NCBI GenBank assembly: GCA_963932145.1
Contig: OZ010600.1
Span: 54,998,720-55,062,719 of the forward strand
DNA from: Acanthosepion lycidas
Taxonomy: Eukaryota > Mollusca > Cephalopoda > Sepiida > Sepiidae
Direction: 5' to 3'
Length of the DNA stretch: 64,000 nt
Each line of letters begins with the position of its first letter. Within the stretch, counting starts at the first letter, position 1. The notes under the pieces were generated by a model, which saw only the letters and a program-made list of their open reading frames with translations, did not search any database and was not told the origin of the DNA. Shown here in pieces: positions 11,256 through 20,501 of the stretch. Both the position numbers and the translations under genes were made by a program.

Positions 11256-11690
11256 TAGTATTATTGGCCTATTATTATAGCTGTTATTATTACTATTGGT
11301 TTATTGATGTCCTCATGTGCCAGATTTTTAAGAATTCCATTTCAAGATCCTTGTATTTAGATAGTTTTTTGAAGATCTTCAAACATACATTACAATCTGT
11401 AGGGATTGTCATATCAATAAGAAAGCGCGTTCTCTTCTTCTTGTCTCTGATCGCAAAAGCTTTACTTGTTTTATTTGTAGTATCTCCGTAACAGAGTGTG
11501 GGTAATGTTCATACCAGTTTCTTGTAGCTTCATTTCCGTAACAGTTGCATATTTTCCAATTCAGATATTGGCCCCTTCCATCATGCCGTGTTTTATATTC
11601 AATGGGTGCCAATACCGTGCAATCTGATACAAGATGCTTAATAGTTATTATGTAATTCTGGCAACAAGAACTGATGACTGATACTACTGA
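11256..11690 (-). mobile_element. Dong/R4-like LINE, copy E fragment
   Basis: It starts in a degenerate TTA-rich stretch and carries C-terminal coding remnants on the minus strand (IKHLVSDCTVLAPIEYKTRH). The family 3' UTR is missing, so this copy may have been truncated at both ends. Confidence 0.6.
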
Positions 11691-11932
11691 AAGTAATGGA
11701 AGCATTTCTATAGAAACTTAACTCTCCAAGAAAAAAATAAATTCATCTTTCCAATTTTTTGTATCTATAAACACTTTAAATAACATATCCCCACCCCAAA
11801 AGATTTTCTCTTAAATTTTCTAAATTTTAAAAGGGATGTTGATTTTGCTATGTAAATTCATTGTAAATTGATCCCCCAGAGCAAGCCAAAAAAAATTAAA
11901 AAAATATATATATATATATATATATGCTTATA

Positions 11933-12033
11933 TTAGGTTGGTGCAAAATAATGACGTAATAATGTCGTTTTTTGACGTTAAAAAATGCGTCAAAAAACGA
12001 CATTATTACGTCATTATTTTTGCACCAACCTAA
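11933..12033. mobile_element. MADE1-like mariner MITE 1
   Basis: A 101-bp near-perfect palindrome bounded by TTAGGTTGGTGCAAAA and its reverse complement and flanked by TA on both sides. The terminal sequence is essentially that of the Hsmar1/cecropia-type mariner family, whose human MITE is MADE1. It has no coding capacity. Confidence 0.9.
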
Positions 12034-12070
12034 TACCTTGTGATAAAATATATTAAATAATTTCAAGTTA

Positions 12071-12150
12071 TTATGTTGGTGCAAAAATAATGTCGTTTTT
12101 TGACGTTAAAAAATATGTCGAAAAACGTCATTGTTTTTGCACCACCCTAA
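12071..12150. mobile_element. MADE1-like mariner MITE 2
   Basis: An 80-bp hairpin with ends TTATGTTGGTGCAAAAATAA and TTTTTGCACCACCCTAA. The ends are slightly mutated relative to MITE 1. Confidence 0.85.
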
Positions 12151-12203
12151 AATAAAATAAAAAGTTAATACTGATATTACGTAAAGCATATTTCACTTTT
12201 CTA

Positions 12204-12266
12204 TTACGTTGGTGCAAAAATAATGTCGTTATGCGAGAAAACGACATTATTTTTGCACCAACCTAA
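12204..12266. mobile_element. MADE1-like mariner MITE 3
   Basis: A 63-bp hairpin, the shortest copy, with centre TTATGCGAGAA. The sequence after it (TACCTTG then AGTAAAA) resembles that after MITE 1 (TACCTTG then GATAAAA), so the two may share a duplicated flank. Confidence 0.85.
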
Positions 12267-12559
12267 TACCTTGCAGTAAAACAATGCCAACATATAGAAT
12301 TTCAAATAATTTCAAAATATCCACAAATTTTGAATTCAAAATATCTTATTTACCTTTCCCTTCTAACACCATTTTTTTTTCGGGGGAGAGGGGCTGTAAT
12401 TAGGGAAGGGATCAATTTACAATGACTTTACATTGCAAACTGAACTCCTCTCTTAAAATTTAGAAAATTTAAAAAGAAAAAAATCCTCATGATCTTGAGC
12501 TTAATAAAAATAGGAACAAAAAAATTTGGAAAAATATTATTTCTTGGAGAGGAAAAGGA

Positions 12560-12843
12560 ATGGTTCATGAATTTAGTGATATTGTAATTGTGAGTTCAAT
12601 TCCTGGGCCAGGCAATGTGTACTTGGATAGAGTGGAAACAATGCATGCAATCACTGAGCATTATTAAAAATACGAACAAGATGATATATCCCTAGACATG
12701 GGCAGTGGAATGTGAACGTTCTACCCTAGTAGATAAATAATAATAGTGGGTTCAGTTCAGAATTCCCTGTAGGTGACTTAGATCAATATATCCCTGAAGA
12801 AGGCTTGAGAGCACAAGAGCCGAAATGTTATGATAACAAAGAA
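12560..12843 (+). mobile_element. Composite tRNA-derived SINE with hammerhead-like core
   Basis: A degraded tRNA-like head with a B-box-type GAGTTCAATTCC near 12591 is followed by the body block GTTCAGTTCAGAATTCCCTG. Then come CTGAAGA (12794-12800), a hairpin and GAAA (12822-12825), then a short palindrome TGTTATGATAACA. The same head-body-core-tail order occurs at 61733-61985 and, on the minus strand, at 62625-62913. The tail runs into the 97-bp tandem array that follows. Confidence 0.65.
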
Positions 12844-13690
12844 GACGAAAATAGTCCTAATGTAAATAGTGTAAATAATGATAACTCTTCATCCCAGAAA
12901 TTCAGAGAGAAGGCAGTCAGATTATAATAACAACAAAGATGAGCACAATAGTCTGAATATAAATAGTGTAAATAATGATAACTCCTCATCCCAGAAATTC
13001 AGAGAAAATGCAGTCAGATTATAATAACAACAAAGATGAGGACAATAGTCTGAATGTAAATAGTGTAAATAATGATAACTCCTCATCCCAGAAATTCAGA
13101 GTGAAGGCAGTCAGATTATCATAACAACAAAGATGAGGACAATAGACTGAATGTAAATAGTGTAAATAATGATAACTCCTCATCCTGGAAATTCAGAGAG
13201 GAGGCAGTCAGATTATAATAACAACTAAGATGAGGACAATAGTCTGAATGTAAATAGTGTAAATAATGATAACTCCTCATCCTGGAAATTCAGAGAGAAG
13301 GCAGTCAGATTATAATAACAACAAAGATGAGGACAATAGTCTGAATGTAAATAGATTAAATAATGATAACTTCTCATCCTGGAAATTCAGAGAGAAGGCA
13401 GTCAGATTATAATAACAACAAAGATGAGGACAATAGTCTGAATATAAATAGTGTAAATAATGATAACTCCTCATCCTGGAAATTCAGAGAGAAGGCAGTC
13501 AGATTATCATAACAACAAAGCTGAGGACAATAGTCTGAATATAAATAGTGTAAATAATGATAACTCCTCATCCCAGAAATTCAGAGAAAAGGCAGTCAGA
13601 TTATAATGACAACAAAGATGAGGACAATAGTCTGAATATAAATAGTGTAAATAATGATAACTCCTCATTCCAGAAATTCAGACATAACAA
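12844..13690 (+). repeat. 97-bp tandem array derived from SINE tail
   Basis: About nine copies of a 97-bp unit, with unit starts near 12844, 12944, 13041, 13138, 13235, 13332, 13429, 13526 and 13623. The unit contains GATGAGGACAATAGTCTGAA, AATAATGATAACTCCTCATC and GAAATTCAGAGAGAAGGCAG. Single copies of the same tail follow the SINEs at 61910-61970 and 62930-63005, so the array probably grew from a SINE tail. Confidence 0.9.
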
Positions 13691-14139
13691 AAAGAAGTTG
13701 GAGAGGGCTATAACCACCCATGTCCTTAAGGGATTTGACCAATAAAAGAAATTTTTGCCGCTTTAGCATGTAACCTACTTAATGGATTTGTGTGAATGGA
13801 TAGCAGAACCATGAATTGGGATGGGAATGACTCAAAAGTAACTTAGAAGAATAACAAGAAATGACTGATCATGTATGGAGAGAAAAGGGTAGTCACCAGC
13901 CTCTATAGAATGAAGCTAGAATACTGGACAAGGAACATTAGAGAGACATTTGAAAGTATCAGTGCATATGCTAAGCTATGAGGATCTTCTAAGTAGGCCT
14001 AGAACATAAATAAATATAATATGGGAGACACTAACAAGAGACAAATGGCAGCAATTCTGCAACAGCAGCAACACTAATCAGCAAAGTTAGGTTTAAGTCT
14101 CCACTCCAAGATAAGACTTTTGACCCTTATTGCATATAT
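13691..14139 (+). other. Possible RTE LINE 3' remnant, otherwise unassigned
   Basis: 13690-13745 encodes KKLERAITTHVLKGFDQ. This resembles the KLWRAM-ANVLK end of the RTE-type relics at 19590, 30780 and 63020, but the match is short. The rest, to 14139, shows no recognisable feature. Confidence 0.35.
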
Positions 14140-14275
14140 TTATTTTCCAAGCGTAGCTTAGATGTGGCACAAGCCCGAAAGTATGTGGCACCCAGTGAGG
14201 ATCGAACTCACTATTCCGTCGTAAATGTTCTCGTGAGACAAGTTTGCTAACTATTACACCGCCTCGAGGTGTCCT
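14140..14275 (-). mobile_element. tRNA-derived SINE
   Basis: On the minus strand, an A-box-like stretch (complement of CTATTACACCG, 14251-14261) is followed by a B-box (complement of GGATCGAACTC, 14199-14209). A body with ACTTTCGGGCTTGTGCCACA comes next. Sister copies are 18545-18690 (+) and 44327-44440 (-). No intact tRNA cloverleaf is present. Confidence 0.75.
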
Positions 14276-14818
14276 ACCCTTATTGCATATATGGTAAAAT
14301 CGAATTTAAGTTTGGGCGTGACCTTTTTCAAGAACTAAACCAAATAATGCCTTTTTCATTATTTTTAAACAAAAGTTCATCGTTTTATGTCAGAGGAACA
14401 TAGTGTTGCAAAAAAAGTCATAAACCTAATGAATATGGATGTAAATTTACTGTGGGAGATTCAGAAATCAGTACACTTTCTATACATTTGCGGCTTAGTA
14501 AATTAATTACTCTTTCAATTAAAACTGTCTTCATTGTGTCGAAATTAAAATTAAAGCTTTTAATGTGTTATTTTGTAGAATATCTCTCTTGTGTTCATAT
14601 ATTCTTTTATTTAAATTCCTCACCGATGTATTTCTCGTGACATATTTTACAGTCTATTGTGTATCAAGTTTTACATTGTTATTATTTATAATATTTACTA
14701 CCATTAAGAAGCTTTAGTCAGATGAAGGCCTTTTGAAGACGAAATACGTTTCATATTTTTTTTTATTTTGTCATTCAATTACCCACCATTAGTCTGATAT
14801 AAAGAGTTCATATATCAT
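14276..14818. other. No gene; one repeat-end motif
   Basis: AT-rich sequence. AGATGAAGGCCTTTTGAAGA followed by CGAAATACGTTT at about 14716-14748 resembles the box-hairpin-GAAA pattern of other repeats in the window, but the first box is degraded. Nothing else is recognised. Confidence 0.4.
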
Positions 14819-15545
14819 ACGTCCTGGGTATGACAATAAACTACATCCACGTCCTGGGTATGACAATAAACTACATCCAACAGCAAGGCCTCAGCTCTCA
14901 CCCACGTCCTGGGTATGACAATAAACTACATCCACGTCCTGAGTATGACGATAAACTACATCCAACAGCAAGGCCTCAGCTCTCACCCACGTCCTGGGTA
15001 TGACAATAAACTACATCCGCGTCCTGGGTATGGCGATAAACTACATCCAACAGCAAGGCCTCAGCTCTCACCCACGTCCTGGGTATGACAATAAACTACA
15101 TCCGCGTCCTGGGTATGGCGATAAACTACATCCGCGTCCTGGGTATGACGATAAACTACATCCAACAGCAAGGCCTCAGCTCTCACCCACGTCCTGGGTA
15201 TGACAATAAACTACATCCGCGTCCTGGGTATGGCGATAAACTACATCCAACAGCAAGGCCTCAGCTCTCACCCACGTCCTGGGTATGACAATAAACTACA
15301 TCCGCGTCCTGGGTATGGCGATAAACTACATCCGCGTCCTGGGTATGACGATAAACTACATCCAACAGCAAGGCCTCAGCTCTCACCCACGTCCTGGGTA
15401 TGACAATAAACTACATCCGCGTCCTGGGTATGGCGATAAACTACATCCGCGTCCTGGGTATGGCGATAAACTACATCCGCGTCCTGGGTATGGCGATAAA
15501 CTACATCCGCATCCCGGGTATGACGATAAACTACATCTAACAGTA
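14819..15545. repeat. 30/55-bp higher-order minisatellite
   Basis: A 30-bp unit (GTCCTGGGTATGAC plus ATAAACTACATCC) is tandemly repeated. About every second or third unit is extended by 25 bp containing CAGCAAGGCCTCAGCTCTCA to make a 55-bp unit. Unit starts fall at 14821, 14851, 14906, 14936, 14991, 15021, 15076 and so on. The resulting higher-order blocks of 85 and 115 bp repeat. Reading frames of 67-104 codons are by-products. The 30-bp unit keeps frame but the 55-bp unit shifts it. Confidence 0.95.
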
Positions 15546-15560
15546 AGGCCGCAGATAAAG

Positions 15561-15835
15561 GTTTTTGAAACAATAATGTTGCCAGCTATCCGTTTTTGAA
15601 ACCATAATATTGCCAGCTATACGTTTTTGAAACCATAATGTTGCCAGCTATACGTTTTTGAAACAATGTTGCCAGCTATACGTTTTTTATAAAAAAAAAC
15701 AAAAAAAAAACAATGTTGCCAGCTGTACGTTTTTGAAGCAATAATGTTGCCAGCTGTGCGTTTTTGAAGCAATAATGTTTCCAGCTGTACGTTTTTGAAA
15801 CAATGGTGTTGCCAACTATGCGTTTTTGACTTTTA
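15561..15835. repeat. 31-bp minisatellite
   Basis: About eight copies of a 31-bp unit built on CGTTTTTGAAACAATAATG and TTGCCAGCTATA. The array is interrupted at 15686-15711 by an A-rich insertion. Confidence 0.9.
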
Positions 15836-15934
15836 AAGTCACTCAAAATCATTTCCGGCATAAAATGACCACTAAGGTTGAGATGCCGTTAAACAAAACA
15901 ATCAATCAATCATATATCATATTTCTCGTACTTT

Positions 15935-16345
15935 GTCTGCTACTAGGAAATCTGTTTCACTGACACTAGACAATCTTTCTTCCCAGAATCTATCTTAAAC
16001 ATTTATAAGTCTACCATTCATCCATGCATTGAAGAATCTTCAATTTTATTGGTAATGGCCTGGCATCACGACCTCAGCCACTTACTATCGACCCCGACGT
16101 AATATAGCTTCTCTGTGCCTTTTTCTATAAATATTTTCATGGTAATTGTTCTGTTCTGTTCTATGATACGTAGACTTTATGAATTTAAGCGTACTACTAG
16201 ATTGACAGCAAAGTTTCATCATGTTACAGTTGAAATGGCAAGATGTAACTGTAAGTTCTATGCTAACAGTTTCTTCTCTGGCATTTCTCTCTTGTGGAAC
16301 TCTCTTCCAGCTTCTTACTTTCCAGTCAAAGGGTTGCAGTTTTTT
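15935..16345 (+). pseudogene. CR1/Jockey-type LINE 3' coding fragment
   Basis: Decayed C-terminus of a non-LTR retrotransposon polyprotein. Recognisable pieces are FYKYFHGNC-like sequence near 16120 and, in the open frame 16115-16384, RRLYEFKRTTRLTAKFHHVT followed by CNCKFYANSFFSGISLLWNS. The better copy at 53735-54355 reads EFKRPTRLASRSHPYTVENF and SNSFIPRTSRLWNTLP in the same order, fixing the identity. The relic is cut by an insertion at about 16346 and resumes at about 16668 (TTTTAATGCAATGTCAAT). Confidence 0.6.
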
Positions 16346-16667
16346 GTCTGTTATGTAACTAGTGAGTTAGCCCAAATGACTTGACTCACTTTAGAGTCCA
16401 CCAATAGAAGGTTGACCAATCAAAAGACGTAGAACATTCAATCCGTCGTGTATAAAGGCGGCCATTTTGTTCTACCTGAATGTCCATTCCAGCTGGTCAG
16501 GCGAAGAGAAACAGAAGGACGAACTACGCTCTGCTACTTTTACCAAAATGTCCACTGCTAACCTGAACAACGCTTTCCTATTGTCTTCGAAATATTCACT
16601 GCTAACCTCTGGATTCTATACTCAAAGACGATCGTCATCATGAACAACACAAATATGATCTTCAAAA
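16346..16667 (+). other. Insertion with promoter-like sequence splitting a LINE relic
   Basis: About 320 bp interrupts the CR1-type relic. It begins near TGTTATGTAACTAG (16349), carries a GTGTATAAAGG TATA-like box at about 16450, and ends near GAACAACA (16649). The TG-CA termini suggest an LTR, but I see no target duplication. Confidence 0.3.
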
Positions 16668-16846
16668 ATTTTAATGCAATGTCAATTATTATCTTCAGTC
16701 TTTTTAATTCTTGTTCTTTTATTGTTCTCTCCTTAATAATAATGCTTCTTTTTCTCGTATTCTCTCATACTCAGAGCCGCTTTTAAAATTTTAAAAAGAA
16801 TGTAAATATTTATTTTATTAATATCTACCTATTTCTCTCTAGGTAT

Positions 16847-16850
<4 letters not shown>

Positions 16851-16882
<32 letters not shown>

Positions 16883-17067
16883 ATGCATTTACGTGTCTAT
16901 GTGTATGTGTGTCTGTGTATGTATGCGTGTATGTGCTTGGGTGTTTGCGTATGCGTGTGTGAATTTATCTCATTTGAATTTATTTATTTCAAGTTGATGA
17001 CAAAAAGAAAGAATCGAAACGTAACAAAAAGAAAGAAACAAACAAACAAACAAAGAATAGGAAATAT

Positions 17068-17101
<34 letters not shown>

Positions 17102-17175
17102 TAAAGAAAGAAAAAAAGAAACAAAGAAACAAAGAAAGACAGAAAGAAAGAAGGAAAGAAAGAAAGATGGTTAAA
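16851..17175. repeat. (GT)n and (GAAA)n microsatellites
   Basis: GT run at 16850-16881 with degenerate GT-rich sequence to about 16963, then GAAA/GAAAC-type repeats at 17000-17175. Frames here are low-complexity. Confidence 0.9.
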
Positions 17176-17335
17176 CAGAAGAAAGAAAGTGAAGAGAAAA
17201 ATGATTGTACAACCTTCTTTTCTCTTTTCCAGTATATTGTGTATCTGAGCACATGCACAAAGTCAAGTGTCTCCACATCTTGCCTTTGCCGTTGACACAA
17301 TCTTTATTGTGTGTATGTCTGATAAGTGTCATGTC

Positions 17336-17366
<31 letters not shown>

Positions 17367-17738
17367 ATACCAGAAATGCAACAACCCCCTTCCTTCCGGC
17401 AGAATGCCCCCCCGCCTTCACAAAGTTTGTTCAGCGTCTGGAGAAGTGATTAATGTAAATAACAGATAACATCACTTGTCTGTATTGGGAAGGAAACACT
17501 TGAAATTCTCCAGAAGGAACAACACATTATCCATCTTTCAATTGATAGTCGATAGTTTTCAATAAGAAAACAGTAGCTTTCATTTAAAATAGAACAGAAC
17601 AAACGTATAAACCAGCCGTAAGGATTGGTAAGAATAGGGGTCCTAGATTTAGATCGTGGAGTTGGGGGGGAGGCATTTAGTTTCAACAAAATACATATTA
17701 AGAAAGCAAGAAAAAGACAGCTATATAAAAATACGCTG
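17176..17738. other. No gene recognised
   Basis: Includes a (TA)n tract at 17337-17362. The remaining sequence has short frames only. Confidence 0.5.
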
Positions 17739-17773
<35 letters not shown>

Positions 17774-17782
17774 GAACAGACT

Positions 17783-17826
<44 letters not shown>

Positions 17827-17848
17827 GAACAGAATAAGATAGATAGAG

Positions 17849-17907
<59 letters not shown>

Positions 17908-17917
17908 GAACAGACTC

Positions 17918-18000
<83 letters not shown>

Positions 18001-18010
18001 GAACAGACTG

Positions 18011-18045
<35 letters not shown>

Positions 18046-18098
18046 GAACAGACTGAGATAGATAGATAGATAGATAGATAATGAACAGACTAAGATAG

Positions 18099-18137
<39 letters not shown>

Positions 18138-18147
18138 GAACAGACTG

Positions 18148-18178
<31 letters not shown>

Positions 18179-18270
18179 GAACAGACTAAGATAGATATAG
18201 ATAGATAGATAGATAGATATGAACAGACTGAGATAGATAGATAGATAGATAGATAGATATGAACAGACTG

Positions 18271-18339
<69 letters not shown>

Positions 18340-18350
18340 TGAACAGACTG

Positions 18351-18407
<57 letters not shown>

Positions 18408-18418
18408 TGAACAGACTG

Positions 18419-18453
<35 letters not shown>

Positions 18454-18462
18454 GAACAGACT

Positions 18463-18525
<63 letters not shown>
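17739..18525. repeat. GATA satellite with spacer modules
   Basis: Long (GATA)n runs are punctuated about fifteen times by ATGAACAGACTGAGATAGAT-type or ATGAACAGACTAAG-type spacers. The same spacer occurs in reverse complement in the CTAT array at 56525-56680, which suggests a shared ancestor. Frames of up to 289 codons encode Ser-Ile-Tyr-Leu repeats only. Confidence 0.95.
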
Positions 18526-18544
18526 TAACTTATTATGACCCCTA

Positions 18545-18690
18545 CGTTGCCCTTCGACGTGGTGCAATGGTTAGCAAGCTGGTCTCGCCAGTTCAATTAC
18601 GACTGAGTAGGGAGTTCGTTCCTCGCTGGATGCCACGTACTTTCGGCCTTGTGCCACATCTAAGCTACACTTTGAAAATGTATATATTAG
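18545..18690 (+). mobile_element. tRNA-derived SINE
   Basis: A-box TGGTGCAATGG (18560-18570) and B-box-like GAGTTCGTTCC (18612-18622), followed by TTTCGGCCTTGTGCCACATC. It is the plus-strand relative of the SINEs at 14140-14275 and 44327-44440. It directly follows the GATA array. Confidence 0.75.
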
Positions 18691-18779
18691 GTTAATAGTA
18701 TTATTATTCCATGGCACAAGGAATTTTATTTCAAAATAATCCAAAGTCTTTTGGCAATATTCCAGTATTAGATAAAATG

Positions 18780-18816
18780 CATTTACCCATCACTACGGTG
18801 CTCTGATGGGTAAATG
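18780..18816. repeat. Perfect 13-bp hairpin
   Basis: CATTTACCCATCA (18780-18792) and TGATGGGTAAATG (18804-18816) are exact complements around an 11-nt loop. No run of T follows, and its role is unknown. Confidence 0.6.
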
Positions 18817-19589
18817 TATGAAAAGTCATTTATAGAGATATTTGTTGACCCGAAGAGGCAACAATATCAATGGAGAAAACCAAAAAAGAAGAATGTCTTG
18901 TTTTTGTGATTACCGGCAGACTTGAGTCAAAGAACTGGGTCGAAAGTTGAACGTTATTTTTGATCTTTTCAAACTAACAAACAAACAAACAAAGTTTATA
19001 TTTTAACTGAGGTAATGGCGTAACTATAACCCAATCTTTCTAAGCCTCAAAGTAAAGGTCATCTGAATTGTGTCAACATAAGAAACAAATTCTTTAGCAT
19101 TCGCAGAAGAAATTTCATTTTTTTTTTTTTTTTTTGGGATTTGGGGAAACTATTTTTTGAAAGAATATTTCTGAATTTTACTTAAAACATAAATCCCCCC
19201 CTCCAAAAAAAAAAGCTAAACAAAAAACAATTCTAATAAAAGCAGACTTTTTTTCATGACGATATTCAATGTAGTGTGTCCAAGATAACTTATTCCACTG
19301 ATGCCACCCGTTTCTTGACGAGTATCGTTATCATTTTGTTATTCTCGTCTCCCAACTACGGCGAGGTAAGATACGGAAGTTGTTTTTATATAAGTAATAA
19401 AATAAGTATGGAAGAGACTAAGCGTAAAAACTCCGACTCTCTGTCAGAAGCTTCGAATGAAAACATGGGGCTATCGTTTCTGGTTGAATTTGTGAAATTT
19501 CTTCGTTTGAGTTTCCAGTACAAATTTCATTTATTTTTTTATTTTTTTTATTTTTTCAAAATTTCCAAAGGAATGCCGGACAAACTGCC
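18817..19589. other. No gene recognised
   Basis: A plus-strand frame at 19276-19665 (129 codons) has a hydrophobic, Phe/Tyr-rich middle and ends inside an RTE-type relic. I see no family match and treat it as chance. Confidence 0.4.
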
Positions 19590-19960
19590 CACAGATGAAA
19601 ACGAAACGCGATGCAACAGAATAATTCTACAGAAACATACTGAGAATGCTATGAACCGAAAATGATGGAATAAAAAAAGATATACTTATACTTAACATCA
19701 GGAAGAGACAGTTGAAGTTTCTAGGACACATAATGAGGAGGGGGGCTTGGAAAATTTGATACTCACATGACAGTTTGAAGGCAAGAGGGACAGAGGAAAA
19801 CATGACATAACCTACCTAACGAGCTTAGGATAGAGTAACAAGGTTGAGGAGAGATAACAAAACGTCAAACTACAAAGGATAGGAAATTGTGGAGAGCCAT
19901 GACCGCCAACGTCATAGTAAAGAATGTAAGTATTTTAGTTTAAGAAAATTATTTAATGCA
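19590..19960 (+). pseudogene. RTE-type LINE C-terminal relic
   Basis: Plus-strand translation across several frames gives blocks typical of the end of RTE-like reverse transcriptase proteins: a YRNILRML-like helix, then RKRQLKFLGHIMR-like, GQFEGKRDRGK-like and a final KLWRAMTANVIVK-like block. Related relics lie at 29690-30690, 30780-31195, 60130-60420 and 63020-63960. Frameshifts break it, and no start or polymerase active site is present in this copy. Confidence 0.6.
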
Positions 19961-20285
19961 TATTTCTCAGCGTTCCTAAATTCAAAAAATCAGAAAAACT
20001 AATGATGTTTTTATTTTTGTTTTTAAATACTTGCTGCAAAATAAAAATCTTTACATTGACCTTGATAAAGAGCAACAGAGGACGAAACGCGTCGGCTAAG
20101 AAAAGGTTTCCTCTTGTCTTTATTCCTATATATGAGCCGGCGAGGAGAAACGTTCGTTACAATGGAGACTGTCACTGCAGAGAGAGTCTATTTCAAGCCG
20201 TTCTGTAGGCGGCTATCATCAGCCACTTGTTCTAATTAATATTACTAAGATCTACCCGGATTATATATCAACGGATCGATTACCT

Positions 20286-20289
<4 letters not shown>
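19961..20289. other. Unassigned, with minus-strand CTGATGA/GAAA boxes
   Basis: On the minus strand CTGATGA (20216-20222) is followed by AGCCG, a loop and CGGCT, and then GAAA (20191-20194). This is the box order of a hammerhead core, but no UH site or helix III closing pair is visible. On the plus strand GGACGAAACGCGTCGGC lies at about 20076. Confidence 0.4.
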
Positions 20290-20336
<47 letters not shown>

Positions 20337-20434
20337 AAGCAAATATATGGATATAGATCTGACAGTATGAAGAAAAATATACGGAAAAAACAAACAAAAA
20401 TCATTATATGCAATTATGCTGTTTTAATGTTAAT
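20290..20434. repeat. (AT)n tract and outer arm of hammerhead repeat
   Basis: AT run at 20290-20331, then about 100 bp (GTAAGCAAATATATGG, ATACGGAAAAAACAAAC) that also occurs at 48335-48432. In reverse complement it follows the hammerhead at 48785-48848. It is the downstream arm of the minus-strand ribozyme at 20435-20486. Confidence 0.7.
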
Positions 20435-20486
20435 ATAATGTCAACGTCGGACGTTTCGGTCTAATAAACCATCTTCAGGACATATT
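20435..20486 (-). ncRNA. Hammerhead ribozyme, type I, imperfect helix I
   Basis: Reading the minus strand, CTGAAGA (20478-20472) is followed by a hairpin GGTT/GACC and GAAA (20457-20454). Helix III ACGT-loop CCG-ACGT closes with the A15.1-U16.1 pair and then H17 = T (20443). Helix I keeps only five pairs because ATATT in the sister copy is changed to ATTAT here. Predicted cleavage lies after the complement of 20443. Confidence 0.65.
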
Positions 20487-20501
20487 CATAAAATATAATT
20501 A

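Larger units (their letters stand above)
11722..12551. mobile_element. Long inverted-repeat element hosting mariner MITEs
   Basis: Outer arms of about 150 bp (11722-11876 and 12405-12551) are diverged reverse complements. CTCTCCAAGAAA at the left pairs with TTTCTTGGAGAG at the right, and the inner CATTGTAAATTGATCCC matches GGGATCAATTTACAATG. The interior holds three MADE1-like MITEs and about 250 bp of AT-rich sequence. No transposase is present. The outer element is either a non-autonomous DNA transposon with long terminal inverted repeats or an old fold-back duplication. Confidence 0.65.

Noticed and set aside
12844-13690. CRISPR-like array (regular 97-bp repeats)
   Set aside because: The whole unit is repeated with no unique spacers, and the setting is eukaryotic.
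14819-15599. Proline/glycine repeat proteins of 67-104 codons
   Set aside because: Each frame is reset by the 55-bp unit and four overlapping versions exist; a minisatellite explains them.
17698-18596. Frames of 136-289 codons on the minus strand rich in Ser-Ile-Tyr-Leu
   Set aside because: Translation of (GATA)n; TATC repeats contain no stop in these frames and all three frames are open in places.
19276-19665. 129-codon plus frame with a hydrophobic stretch as a possible host gene
   Set aside because: It ends inside an RTE LINE relic, has Phe/Tyr homopolymer-like composition from a T-rich run, and shows no family motif.
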